Source: Exiguobacterium undae DSM 14481 | Lineage (GTDB): Bacteria; Bacillota; Bacilli; Exiguobacteriales; Exiguobacteriaceae | Length of the DNA stretch: 64,000 bases | Reading direction: 5' to 3' | Assembly (NCBI RefSeq): GCF_000620805.1 | Contig: NZ_KK211187.1 | Span: 2,032,398 to 2,096,397, forward strand | In this document: piece by piece, positions 36,625 through 45,268 of the stretch | Numbering within the stretch: position 1 is the stretch's first letter | Layout: every line of letters starts with the position of its first letter | Notes under the pieces: generated by a model | What the model was told of the DNA's origin: nothing | What the model saw: the letters and a program-made list of their open reading frames with translations, nothing else | Databases searched by the model: none | Program-made: the position numbers and the translations under genes

Positions 36625-37135
36625 AAGCTTTTTGCTTCATTTGACGTAAGACTTCCGCCTCCAGTTGCGGTTCCGGCGGCAACCAGCCTTCCGGTTTCAT
36701 GACCTTTTGATCCGATTCCCGGAAAATCGGTTGACCGTCCGGACCGAGTTTTGCCATATTGGCTTGTTGGACAATCTCGAACAATGGTCCGGGTTCAAGT
36801 CCCGCTTCAACGAAACTGCCCATGATGAAGTACAGGGCGTCCGTCAAGGCATCGCCTTGACCGACAAGTTGTTCCACTTCAGTCGTCGGATACGTCTCAC
36901 GTAACGATTTTTCAACCGCCCGATCAAGCCCCGTCTTAAAGGTCTCGATTGCTGCTAAAAATTCGTTTTCATCACGTGAGGACTGGTGCAGAAACTCGAC
37001 GACAGCTTCTTCTGCCGTCCAGGTCGCCCGCTTGATTCCGCGTTCCAGTGGAATCGGTGTCGGGTGGTCCGCACCCGGATGATGGAACGTCTGATGGAAC
37101 TCTTTGACGTCTTGATAATAATTTGGTTGTTTCAA
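36623..37135 (-). CDS. MazG/phosphoribosyl-ATP-pyrophosphatase-like protein
   Basis: A 170-residue protein whose helices carry the all-alpha NTP pyrophosphohydrolase pattern: DRAVEKSLRETYPTTEVEQ, VGQGDALTDALYFIMGSFVEAG, LFEIVQQANMAKLGPDGQPI and MKPEGWLPPEP. The acidic Glu/Asp metal set (E..E ... DALTD) appears present. Substrate not known; possible house-cleaning of modified nucleotides. Start TTG 37135 is chosen because GGGGAG lies 8 nt upstream. Convergent with the CDF-ATL operon. Confidence 0.78.
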   Translation of the reverse strand: MKQPNYYQDVKEFHQTFHHPGADHPTPIPLERGIKRATWTAEEAVVEFLHQSSRDENEFLAAIETFKTGLDRAVEKSLRETYPTTEVEQLVGQGDALTDALYFIMGSFVEAGLEPGPLFEIVQQANMAKLGPDGQPIFRESDQKVMKPEGWLPPEPQLEAEVLRQMKQKA

Positions 37136-37218
37136 ATCGATCACTCCCCTGTTCCGTTTCACTCTCGAACGGTTTTCATTCTAACAGATTTCGGGAGATT
37201 TCTCGATGCGTTCATCGT

Positions 37219-38865
37219 TTAGCGGACGTGATCCACCAACCGGATTCCCCGGCTGATCAATTCCTCGCGTTCTTTTGACGTCTGTTTGAGACGGTCAAGA
37301 TCGGCAATCAGACGCGCTTGATCGACTTCATCCGCCAGTTCGAGTAACTCGAGACGCAGTAACCAAGCATCCGGCAGTTGACTGAGCGTCTGATCAATCA
37401 GTTGTGGCAACAATTGACGGTCCGCTCGTCCTTCGCGCATCTCGCGCACTGCTTCAAAGATCGGATCAGCCGCCGTCAGCGGTCGCTCGACACGTTCAAA
37501 CTCAACCGTCTCCGGAATCGGTTTCAGTGCTTCGACTTCTGTTCCCGGGAAGGCTGACGTGATGTCACCGACAATCAACTCCATCCGGCTCATCGCAGTC
37601 GTTTCTCCGTCTTTTGTCACCTGCGCGTTTTCCAGGATGACGAGCGCACGGTGACCGTTGACGTTTTGGATCGCTGAAATCTGTCCTGTCACCTGAACCG
37701 AACCTTCTTTCCAGTCCAGCTGTTCGCCAACTTTCACTTGCAGAAGGGTTTTGTTTAATTCAGATCCATGTAACAGTGTAAAGCCTTCCGGGTGGTCCGC
37801 AAGTCCTTGACCCGTCATGACTTCCCCGTTCGCCGCAAGCGCCGTTGGACCGGTCAGCTTAACGAGATGCAGTGATTCATGAATTTCGTGCGTATCCGGT
37901 ACACCGACGAGGGAGACACCACTTTCAAAGACGAGCGTCGACAAGTTACCCGATTCAACAGCTTTCGTCAGACCGTGGATACCGCCGCGGACGTATGACA
38001 TCGTCTGCGCAAATTCTTCTAACGCATCCCGGAGTTGCTCAAACGATTCACAGACAAACAGTTCCTTTTGCATGCTTGTCACGTCATGTTTCGTCGCCAG
38101 TGCTTTTGCGAGTGAAAACGGATGTTTTGTGACGGCATCTGTCAAGCAGTGACGGCTTTCGCCGACTGATGACAGAAGACCGGCACCGTAGATTTGCGGA
38201 TTGTTGATGTCTCCGATGAGACCAAACTCGACGGTCCACCAGAACAGACGCGAAATTTCATTGGCTTCGGAAATCCCGGTCACGTGGGTCCGGGTTTCGG
38301 CGAGCGCGACTTCTGCCTGCTCGATGTCTGCCGGTGTCGAGAACGGACTTTCTTTGACAATCGTCAGTTTTTTCAGTGCTTTGAAGACATCATGCTCGGC
38401 TTTATGGTTAAAGGCATGCGCTCCGATTTCGCCAAACCGGCGGACAAATTCCGCGTACGTCGGATTCATCAAGATCGGCGCGTGACCTGCCGCCTCGTGC
38501 AAGATGTCAGGAGCCGGTGTGTAGAGGATGTTATCAACTTTGCGGATATCGGTTGCGATCGGCAACAAACCGTGACCTTGGAAGTCAAAGAACGCGACAC
38601 CGGGAATCAGGCCGTCAACAGCAACCGTACCCCAACCGCCCCGACTTAAGTTCGCCGTCATATCACGGACATCCGGAATCCGTTCCGGACTGATACCGGA
38701 TGCAGCCAACCCTTCAAGGTATGCCGGATGTGCCGTATCTTGTAATGTATTTAAATTCAGTCGCATGACGTAACGCCAGACCGCATGGTCCGTCGGCGTG
38801 TAATCTTCGTAGTGCTGCGGTGCGACGTGTGGTTGTAAGTGACTTGGAATGATTGGTGTAGACAT
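37219..38865 (-). CDS. phhA: phenylalanine 4-monooxygenase (aromatic amino acid hydroxylase)
   Basis: A 548-residue enzyme converting phenylalanine to tyrosine with tetrahydropterin and O2. The iron site is DILHEAAGH (His123, His128) plus Glu213 (WTVEFGL). VDGLIPGVAFFDFQGHGLLP and GESRHCLTDA are as in the long Bacillus-type enzymes. A C-terminal region of ~200 residues beyond the catalytic core is of unknown role. Start ATG 38865 follows GGGGGAA. A T-box leader precedes it. No pterin-carbinolamine dehydratase gene is in the window. Confidence 0.92.
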   Translation of the reverse strand: MSTPIIPSHLQPHVAPQHYEDYTPTDHAVWRYVMRLNLNTLQDTAHPAYLEGLAASGISPERIPDVRDMTANLSRGGWGTVAVDGLIPGVAFFDFQGHGLLPIATDIRKVDNILYTPAPDILHEAAGHAPILMNPTYAEFVRRFGEIGAHAFNHKAEHDVFKALKKLTIVKESPFSTPADIEQAEVALAETRTHVTGISEANEISRLFWWTVEFGLIGDINNPQIYGAGLLSSVGESRHCLTDAVTKHPFSLAKALATKHDVTSMQKELFVCESFEQLRDALEEFAQTMSYVRGGIHGLTKAVESGNLSTLVFESGVSLVGVPDTHEIHESLHLVKLTGPTALAANGEVMTGQGLADHPEGFTLLHGSELNKTLLQVKVGEQLDWKEGSVQVTGQISAIQNVNGHRALVILENAQVTKDGETTAMSRMELIVGDITSAFPGTEVEALKPIPETVEFERVERPLTAADPIFEAVREMREGRADRQLLPQLIDQTLSQLPDAWLLRLELLELADEVDQARLIADLDRLKQTSKEREELISRGIRLVDHVR

Positions 38866-38895
38866 ATGAATTTCCCCCTTGAAAGTAGATGAACA

Positions 38896-39122
38896 ACAAA
38901 AAGTCCCTGCCGAACAAAGATGTTCGACAGGGACGACGAAAGGCCGCGGTACCACCCTGATAATCTACATAGACATAGATCGCTTCATTACGGGATAACG
39001 GTTTTCTCCGCTTGCGTGGCAAGAGACTCGGAAACTGTAATTCGACCCAATCTGTGTACACGTTCGCAGCGCCACGTGCTCTCTGAAACAGGGAGATTGT
39101 TTCTACTTCGGTTTCGTCTTCG
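38896..39122 (-). promoter_or_regulatory. T-box leader of phhA (tyrosine specifier inferred)
   Basis: The T-box sequence AGGGTGGTACCGCGG is at 38944-38958 (minus strand). It is followed by a terminator: GTCCCTG.CGAAC stem (38903-38915 with 38922-38934) and TTTTT. Upstream, Stem I shows an AGTA-type S-turn, AGAGAG and GTGG blocks, and GCGAA of the apical loop. GAAAC pairs with GTTTC below the specifier loop, leaving GAATTACA unpaired; its TAC (39037-39039) reads Tyr. Tyrosine-tRNA shortage would thus turn on conversion of Phe to Tyr. Confidence 0.9.
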
Positions 39123-39135
39123 TCTAACTTCTTTC

Positions 39136-39164
39136 ATTCTGTTATGCTGTTACGCTGTTAGCAA
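39136..39164 (-). promoter_or_regulatory. promoter for the T-box-phhA transcript
   Basis: Minus strand: -35 TTGCTA (39159-39164), 17-bp spacer, -10 CAGAAT (39136-39141). Confidence 0.5.
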
Positions 39165-39193
39165 CTAAAGTGTTGTTAAGGAGGACTATACGC

Positions 39194-40339
39194 TTACTTT
39201 TTACTTTCGTCAATCGCTTTTTTTCGTTTAAAACGATTAAATGTTTTATCGCGGACGGATTTCTGTTCGATCGACAGCGATGTCACATGGCGTCGAAGCG
39301 CACCGTTAAGCCGTTTTTCGAACAGTTCCAGTTCCTGGATCCATTCATTCATTGCGACGACAATCGGCAAAATTTCCATGATCAATTCTTCTTCGAGTTC
39401 ATCCCGATCAAGGAAGGAATGTTTGACGAAAGCAATGTTTTCTTTGACGAGATCTTCCATCGCGAGCGGTTCTTCCGTCAGTAACAGGTCATACGTCAAC
39501 AAGACCTTTTCCTGACGCTGGGCGATGTGCATGACGTGATAAAACAGTTCACTCCGCAAATCGTCTGCGATGTGCGAGAGTGCCTGCTCCCGCTCCCGGA
39601 ACCGTTCTGCCGTCGCGACACCCCGTTCCAGGCACGCCTGCATGTGTTGCAGGATGATCAGGTTCCGTAATAACGAGACATGCCGCTGCCGCGAGCCGCG
39701 AATCTCTTCCCGGTGCAGATTAAACAATGTCTTCGTCTCGAGCATCGAGCGGCTCATTTTGTCGATCGCTGACCGGTATGGTGTGACTTTCCCTTCAAAA
39801 GCGATTGCCCGCGTGACGACAAGCAGCTTCTCAAAGAGTTTTGAAGCCTTTTGATAGTAGACGTTCCCGTAACGAGGTGGGAAAATCAAGGCATTGACAC
39901 CGAGCGCACAACCAATCCCGAGCATGACGAGTAAGTAACGGATCAAGACGATTTGCCATAACGGATCCGTCGCCCCTTCAACACTCTCCAGAATGACGAT
40001 AATCATCAAGACGACGTGAGGAATCGTCCGACCGAAGCCAAAGGCAAGCAAAATCGAGATCGCTGCCATGATGACGATTCCGATCGCCAATGGATTGGCC
40101 GGATTGTCACCTAAAATCCAGAGTGAGACGAGCGTCAGGAAGGCGCCGATCAAGTTGGCTTCCGCTTCCTCGAGAAACTGTTTCCATGTCTGATAAACGG
40201 ACGGCAACAAAGTAGTCGCCGCTGAAATCGCAGGTAGGATTGGGCTTAAATTAAACAGATCACTGATGATCAAGGCCAAGATGACCGCAAGTCCTGTTTT
40301 GATGGTACGTGGTCCGATTTGTAGAGATTGACCGCCCAT
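39194..40339 (-). CDS. aromatic acid exporter family protein (ArAE/FUSC, YqjA-like)
   Basis: A 381-residue protein with an N-terminal membrane domain of about five helices (residues ~12-155) starting IGPRTIKTGLAVILALIISDLF and a charged, coiled C-terminal cytoplasmic domain (~165-381). This is the ArAE_1 plus C-terminal domain layout of B. subtilis YqjA. Substrate is not proven; aromatic acids are the family name only. It lies on the same strand just upstream of the T-box-phhA unit. AGGAGG precedes ATG 40339. Confidence 0.88.
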   Translation of the reverse strand: MGGQSLQIGPRTIKTGLAVILALIISDLFNLSPILPAISAATTLLPSVYQTWKQFLEEAEANLIGAFLTLVSLWILGDNPANPLAIGIVIMAAISILLAFGFGRTIPHVVLMIIVILESVEGATDPLWQIVLIRYLLVMLGIGCALGVNALIFPPRYGNVYYQKASKLFEKLLVVTRAIAFEGKVTPYRSAIDKMSRSMLETKTLFNLHREEIRGSRQRHVSLLRNLIILQHMQACLERGVATAERFREREQALSHIADDLRSELFYHVMHIAQRQEKVLLTYDLLLTEEPLAMEDLVKENIAFVKHSFLDRDELEEELIMEILPIVVAMNEWIQELELFEKRLNGALRRHVTSLSIEQKSVRDKTFNRFKRKKAIDESKK

Positions 40340-40405
40340 ATACGAACCTCCTTCATATTGTAGATACGTCCCCTATTCTTGCTCTAATACCCGAAAAACG
40401 CAATT

Positions 40406-40439
40406 AAAAAATCACTCCAAGTCGCCTTGGAGTGATTTT
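40406..40439 (-). terminator. fruRKA terminator
   Basis: AAAATCACTCCAAG/CTTGGAGTGATTTT, TCGC-type 4-nt loop, T-run on the minus strand. Confidence 0.88.
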
Positions 40440-40456
40440 GAGATCCAATCAATCGA

Positions 40457-42391
40457 TTATGATGCTTTTGTACCGGCGCCTGAAGTCATTTCTTTTTTCG
40501 CGACTTCTTGATCGACGAGCGGTTTTTTCAAGATCGAGAGGATGGCTGCTCCGACGAGTGCTCCGATTAAAATCGCACCAGCGTAGCTGAGGACTGCCAT
40601 CAATGTGCCCGATGGTCCGTCAAGTAATGGGAAGACGAACACACCGCCGTGTGGTGCCGGAAGCAACACACCGAAGACGATTGTCAAGGCACCAGCGATT
40701 GCTGAACCGATGACGCTTGATGGGATGACACGAAGTGGATCTGCTGCTGCGAACGGGATTGCACCTTCCGTGACGAATGAAGCACCCATTGCGTAAGCTG
40801 CGATACCGGCTTCCCGTTCTTGTGGTGTAAATTTCTTGCGTGCGAACAACGTAGACGAGAAGGCTACGAGAAGCGGTGGAACCATACCACCCGCCATGAC
40901 GGCTGCCATGACTTCCGTGTTTCCTGCTGTTAATGCGGCTGTTCCGAAAACGTAAGCTGTTTTGTTGATTGGACCACCCATATCGATCGCCATCATCGCT
41001 GCGACGAGCATACCGAGTAGGATAGCGTTTCCGCCGCTGAGACCGTTGAGTGAATCCGTCAACCATGTCATGAAGGCAGCGATTGGTTCGTTGATGACAA
41101 GAAGCATGATCATACCCGTGATGAATGAACCGAATAGCGGGTAAAGCAAGACCGGCTTGATGCCTTCCAGTGCTTTCGGAAGACCTTGCAAGACTTTGAT
41201 CAGTAAGAGAACGACGTAACCGGCAAGGAAACCGGCAATCAATCCACCGAGGAATCCAGCGTTCCCTTGGCTTGCAAGGAAACCGGCAATTAAACCTGGT
41301 GCGAGACCTGGTTTATCGGCAATCGACATCGCGATGAATCCGGCAAGAACAGGAATCAAGAGACCAAATGCTGCCTGACCAATCGACATCAATTGTGCGG
41401 CAAACTCATTGTACGATGCGTCATCCGGATTAGCGGAGTTGATCCCCCAGAAGAAGCTGATTGCGATCAACAGACCACCGGCGACGACGAGTGGCAACAT
41501 CGCGGAAACCCCGCTCATCAGGTGTTTATAGAAACCACCACGTGCCGGTTTTGAGCTGTCGCTTGATCCGCTGCCTTTATAGACAGGTGCATCTTGTTTA
41601 ACGGCACGGTCAATCAATTCTTTTGGTTTACGGATACCTTGGGCAACCGGTACTTCGACGACGTGTTTTCCGTTGAAGCGGTCCATCTCGACGGCTTTGT
41701 CCGCTGCGACGATGATTGCTGTCGCATCTTGGATGTCTTGACTCGTCAAACCGTTTTTGACACCGGTTGAACCGTTCGTTTCGACTTTAATCCGGACACC
41801 CATTTCTTCCGCTTTTTGACGAAGGGAATCGGCTGCCATATACGTGTGGGCAATGCCGGTTGGACATGCTGTAACGGCGAGAATGTATGGTGCGTCTTTT
41901 GCGACTTCCGGAGAAGAGACATCGACCGGACCTTCTTCTTCCCGTTCTTTTGCTTCAATCGCAGCAATCACTTCATCTTCTGAACGAGCCGAGAGAATCG
42001 TATCCCGGAACTTCATGTCCATCAGATAAACCGACAGTTTGGATAACGTTTCAAGGTGGGCGTTATCGGCATTTTCACCGGCTGCAATCATGAAGAACAA
42101 ACGGCTTGGTTGTCCGTCGAGTGCTTCGTAATCGATACCTGTCGAACGTCCGAAGGCGATAGCCGGTGATTTAACGGCTGCCGTCTTCGCGTGTGGAATG
42201 GCGATGCCTTCACCAAGTCCCGTCGTACTTTGGGCTTCCCGTGCTAAAATCGCTTCACGGTAAGCAGAACGGTCATTTAATTTCCCTGCACGATCGAGGA
42301 CATCGACGAGCTCGTCAATGACGGTTGCTTTCGTAGACGAACGTAAATCTAATTTGATGGTGTCGCGTGTCAAAAGATCTGTGATTTTCAT
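40457..42391 (-). CDS. fruA: fructose-specific PTS transporter EIIABC
   Basis: A 644-residue enzyme in the order IIA (1-~150), IIB (~170-265), IIC (~290-630). IIA phospho-His is in GIAIPHAKT; IIB phospho-Cys is in AVTACPTGIAHTYMAAD; IIC has ~9-10 membrane helices with TEGAIPFAAADPLRVIPS. It takes up fructose as fructose-1-phosphate, the substrate of FruK. GGAG precedes ATG 42391, 17 nt after fruK. Last gene of fruRKA. Confidence 0.95.
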   Translation of the reverse strand: MKITDLLTRDTIKLDLRSSTKATVIDELVDVLDRAGKLNDRSAYREAILAREAQSTTGLGEGIAIPHAKTAAVKSPAIAFGRSTGIDYEALDGQPSRLFFMIAAGENADNAHLETLSKLSVYLMDMKFRDTILSARSEDEVIAAIEAKEREEEGPVDVSSPEVAKDAPYILAVTACPTGIAHTYMAADSLRQKAEEMGVRIKVETNGSTGVKNGLTSQDIQDATAIIVAADKAVEMDRFNGKHVVEVPVAQGIRKPKELIDRAVKQDAPVYKGSGSSDSSKPARGGFYKHLMSGVSAMLPLVVAGGLLIAISFFWGINSANPDDASYNEFAAQLMSIGQAAFGLLIPVLAGFIAMSIADKPGLAPGLIAGFLASQGNAGFLGGLIAGFLAGYVVLLLIKVLQGLPKALEGIKPVLLYPLFGSFITGMIMLLVINEPIAAFMTWLTDSLNGLSGGNAILLGMLVAAMMAIDMGGPINKTAYVFGTAALTAGNTEVMAAVMAGGMVPPLLVAFSSTLFARKKFTPQEREAGIAAYAMGASFVTEGAIPFAAADPLRVIPSSVIGSAIAGALTIVFGVLLPAPHGGVFVFPLLDGPSGTLMAVLSYAGAILIGALVGAAILSILKKPLVDQEVAKKEMTSGAGTKAS

Positions 42392-42408
42392 GAGTTAGTC
42401 ACTCCTTT

Positions 42409-43329
42409 TTATGATTGAATGAGTTCAACGACTTTTACGTCGGTTAATAAACGATCGATATCTTCTTTCGTGCATAATCCGAAGGCATAAGCAGAAGCAC
42501 TGCCTGTCGTGACGGCGTAACGGAAAGCTTCTTCCGGAGGTCGGCCGAGGGCATGACTGGCAACGAATCCAGCGACAAGCGAATCACCGGCACCGACGGA
42601 ATTGATCAGTTTACCGGCTGGCGTATTTGCCGTGTAAGCTCCTTGTTTATTGACGAGTAACGCACCGTCCCCTGCAAAGGAGATGATGACATTCTCTGCG
42701 CCCCGCTCCACCAGTTGTTGAGCGTACGGGACGGCCATTTCTTTTGACGTTATCTCGACGTCAAAGATCTCGCCCAGCTCGTGGTGGTTCGGTTTGATCA
42801 TGAATGGACCAAGCGGTAATACTTCGAGCATCGCTTCTTTTGTCGTATCGACGGCGAATTTGACACCACGCTTCGTTAATACTTGTGCAATCTTCCGGTA
42901 CAAATCTTGCGGCAAGCTGCTTGGGATGCTGCCGGCAAAGACGACGATATCGCCTGCTTGCATCGTCTCGAATGCTGCCAGTAACGCGTTTAATTCATCT
43001 TCTTGAATATTCGGTCCCGCTGCATTGAGTTCCGATTCCTGATCGGCACGAATTTTAACGTTGATCCGCGTCTCATCGGCAATCGGCGTAAAGGCTGTCA
43101 AAACACCTTGTTTCTCCAGTTCATTGCGAATGAATTGTCCGGTGCTTCCTCCTAAAAATCCGAGTGCCTCTGTTTCGACCTCATAGTTCTTCAGGACGAG
43201 TGAGACGTTGATCCCTTTTCCACCCGCCACTTTTTCGGCTTGTTCAACACGGTTGACCTGACCGGCTTCAAATACCGGCAACGTGACATAATAATCGATC
43301 GATGGGTTCAGTGTCAGTGTATAAATCAT
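42409..43329 (-). CDS. fruK: 1-phosphofructokinase
   Basis: A 306-residue PfkB-family kinase converting fructose-1-phosphate to fructose-1,6-bisphosphate. N-terminal TLNPSIDYY, KVAGGKGINVS, and the C-terminal anion-hole/catalytic motif VGAGDSLVAGF (Asp base). Overlaps the fruR stop by 4 nt, so it is translationally coupled. Confidence 0.94.
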   Translation of the reverse strand: MIYTLTLNPSIDYYVTLPVFEAGQVNRVEQAEKVAGGKGINVSLVLKNYEVETEALGFLGGSTGQFIRNELEKQGVLTAFTPIADETRINVKIRADQESELNAAGPNIQEDELNALLAAFETMQAGDIVVFAGSIPSSLPQDLYRKIAQVLTKRGVKFAVDTTKEAMLEVLPLGPFMIKPNHHELGEIFDVEITSKEMAVPYAQQLVERGAENVIISFAGDGALLVNKQGAYTANTPAGKLINSVGAGDSLVAGFVASHALGRPPEEAFRYAVTTGSASAYAFGLCTKEDIDRLLTDVKVVELIQS

Positions 43330-44072
43330 TTCGCGTTCACCACCTCTGTATATTGACTGTATTTCGCTTCTTGTTCGCTCGATGTCGTCGTGATGATCGT
43401 CGCCGCTCGCAATGAAGCGACCCGACTAAAACTGATTTCATCCAACTTCGTCTCATCGACTAATACGTAAGACTTTTTTGCCAACTCAATCGCTGTCTTC
43501 TTTACGAGTGCCTCTTCCGGATCCGGCGTCGTGAATCCTTGGGTCGGATGAACACCGTTCATCCCAAGAAATGCGACATCAAAATGGTAAATCAACATTC
43601 CTTCACGTGCGTTGTAACCAACCAGTGCTTGCGTCGAATGCTTGAGTTGCCCTCCGACGACGAACGTCGGGATACGGTGATAGAGTAACGTATTCGCTAG
43701 AGGAAGACTGTTCGTCACGACTGTAATCGCCTTTTGTTCGAGGTAAGGAACGATGGCAAGTGTCGTCGTTCCCGCATCGAGATAAACGTACATTCCGTCT
43801 TCGATCAAGTCGGCTGCCGCTTGGGCAATCCGGTCCTTTTCTTCGACGAAACGATCACTTTTCTCGAAATAACTCGGTTCATCAATTTGCAAGTGATTGG
43901 CGGTCGCCCCGCCATGAACCCGTCGAAGATGTCCCGCTGCTTCTAACTGCGATAAATCTCGGCGAATCGTGGATTCACTGGCTCCCGTCTGATCGACGAT
44001 GGTTTGCATTTTGACGACTTCTTCTCGAGCTAATAACTCAAGAATCAGTTGATGGCGTTTTTTCGTTAACAT
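43326..44072 (-). CDS. fruR: DeoR-family fructose operon repressor
   Basis: A 248-residue regulator: N-terminal DeoR helix-turn-helix (LTKKRHQLILELLAREEVV, SESTIRRDLSQLEAAG, LRRVHGGA) and a sugar-phosphate sensor domain (DAGTTTLAIVPYL, TNSLPLA, GMNGVHPTQGFTTPD). It should be released by fructose-1-phosphate. First gene of the operon. A cre-like site lies just upstream (44096-44109). Confidence 0.94.
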   Translation of the reverse strand: MLTKKRHQLILELLAREEVVKMQTIVDQTGASESTIRRDLSQLEAAGHLRRVHGGATANHLQIDEPSYFEKSDRFVEEKDRIAQAAADLIEDGMYVYLDAGTTTLAIVPYLEQKAITVVTNSLPLANTLLYHRIPTFVVGGQLKHSTQALVGYNAREGMLIYHFDVAFLGMNGVHPTQGFTTPDPEEALVKKTAIELAKKSYVLVDETKLDEISFSRVASLRAATIITTTSSEQEAKYSQYTEVVNAK

Positions 44073-44095
44073 TGGTTTCCCTCCGCATCTTTAAT

Positions 44096-44109
44096 ATAAA
44101 GCGTTTACA
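44096..44109. promoter_or_regulatory. cre-like (CcpA) site upstream of fruR
   Basis: Minus strand TGTAAACGCTTTAT: full strong half TGTAAACG, last two bases off. It sits near the likely start of transcription. Confidence 0.55.
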
Positions 44110-44219
44110 TTTAAAAATCAATCAAAATCGTTCAACTTTTTATGTTTTTCGTCAAAAAACCTTCAAAATGTGACTTTATTCGACAATAATGTCCTCTTAT
44201 ACGTCTATTATACACCAAA

Positions 44220-44273
44220 AACGGTCATATGATGACCGTTTACACAAAAAAACCGCTCATCCCCTGAGCGGTT
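44220..44273 (-). terminator. tandem terminators after the FAH-family gene
   Basis: First hairpin AAAACCGCTCA/TGAGCGGTTTT with T-run (44245-44273), then a second AAACGGTCAT/ATGACCGTTT with T-run (44220-44242), both on the minus strand. They shield fruR from upstream transcription. The rest of the 230-bp gap is the fruR promoter region. Confidence 0.85.
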
Positions 44274-44303
44274 TTAAAAAAGACGGTCATCGACTATTTA
44301 ATT

Positions 44304-45131
44304 TCACGCTTTGACTTTATTTTGCAGATGACCGATCCCTTCAATCGATACATCGACGACATCTCCATCCTGAAGATACGTGGGAGGTGTCATTCCATGT
44401 CCGACGCCGGCCGGTGTTCCCGTCGCGATGACATCGCCTGCTTCAAGCGTCATTCCGCGCGACACTTCCGTCAGAATCGTCACGACATCACGGAGCATCA
44501 ATTTCGTCGACCCCGACTGACGGAGCTGACCGTTCACCCGTGTCTCGACCAACACATCCGTCGGATCAAAGCTGTCTTCCGTCACGATGACCGGACCAAA
44601 CGGACAAAATCCGTCGAGCGATTTACCGCGGAAAAACTGCACGTGTTCTTTTTGCAGATCCCGAGCCGTCACATCATTGATGATGCTGTAACCAAAAACA
44701 TGATCCAAGGCGTTTTCCGGCGTCAAATCCCGACCGGTCGTTCCGATGATGATTGCAAGTTCCCCTTCATAATCCAACTGATCCGTTAATCCGGCATGAC
44801 GCTCAATTGAATCAAACGGACCGACGACTGAGGTCGGTGCTTTCGTAAACAAGACGAACTTCCCTGCCCCCGCCGTATCCATTTCTTTGATATGATCCGC
44901 ATAGTTTTTCCCGACACAAATGACATTCCGGGATGGTATGTAAGGTGCCAGCAATCGGACGGAATCCTGAAGACGAGGTGCCACGTCCAAATCCAAATCC
45001 ATCTCAAATCCCCGGACGATGACTTCGAGTAGTGAATCGGTATAGACTTGTTCGGTCACATCATACCGTTCCTGCTCCACCTCGACACCGATTCGTGCAC
45101 GACCTTCTTGCTCAAAACGAAACCATTTCAT
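44304..45131 (-). CDS. fumarylacetoacetate hydrolase family protein
   Basis: A 275-residue FAH-fold enzyme. Family blocks: VGKNYADHIKEM, the metal-binding DYEGELAIIIG (Glu pair), INDVTARDLQ and TGTPAGVG. The metal-ligand set Glu/Glu/Asp is intact. Members include oxaloacetate decarboxylases (B. subtilis YisK-like), acylpyruvate hydrolases and hydratases; the substrate cannot be fixed. Monocistronic, flanked by terminators. Confidence 0.88.
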   Translation of the reverse strand: MKWFRFEQEGRARIGVEVEQERYDVTEQVYTDSLLEVIVRGFEMDLDLDVAPRLQDSVRLLAPYIPSRNVICVGKNYADHIKEMDTAGAGKFVLFTKAPTSVVGPFDSIERHAGLTDQLDYEGELAIIIGTTGRDLTPENALDHVFGYSIINDVTARDLQKEHVQFFRGKSLDGFCPFGPVIVTEDSFDPTDVLVETRVNGQLRQSGSTKLMLRDVVTILTEVSRGMTLEAGDVIATGTPAGVGHGMTPPTYLQDGDVVDVSIEGIGHLQNKVKA

Positions 45132-45191
45132 GTGTACTCCCCCTTTTTTCCCAGTATACCGAAAAAATCTTCGATACAGTTTGCTTTTCCA

Positions 45192-45230
45192 ACAAAAAAA
45201 GGTTGCCGGATGTGATATCCGCCAACCTTG
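45192..45230 (-). terminator. terminator of the SulP gene
   Basis: AAGGTTG.CGGAT paired with its partner, 5-nt loop, seven T on the minus strand. Confidence 0.88.
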
Positions 45231-45268
45231 TCCGTCCTAAGATAAAATGTTACGTCAGTCTGTTGTCG

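Noticed and set aside
39025-39040. Phenylalanine (TTT/TTC) as T-box specifier
   Set aside because: These bases pair with GAAAC in the stem below the loop; TAC is the unpaired codon.
44225-44240. cre-like TGTAAACGGTCATC near the FAH gene terminator
   Set aside because: It lies within the terminator hairpins of the FAH gene with two mismatches and no promoter beside it.
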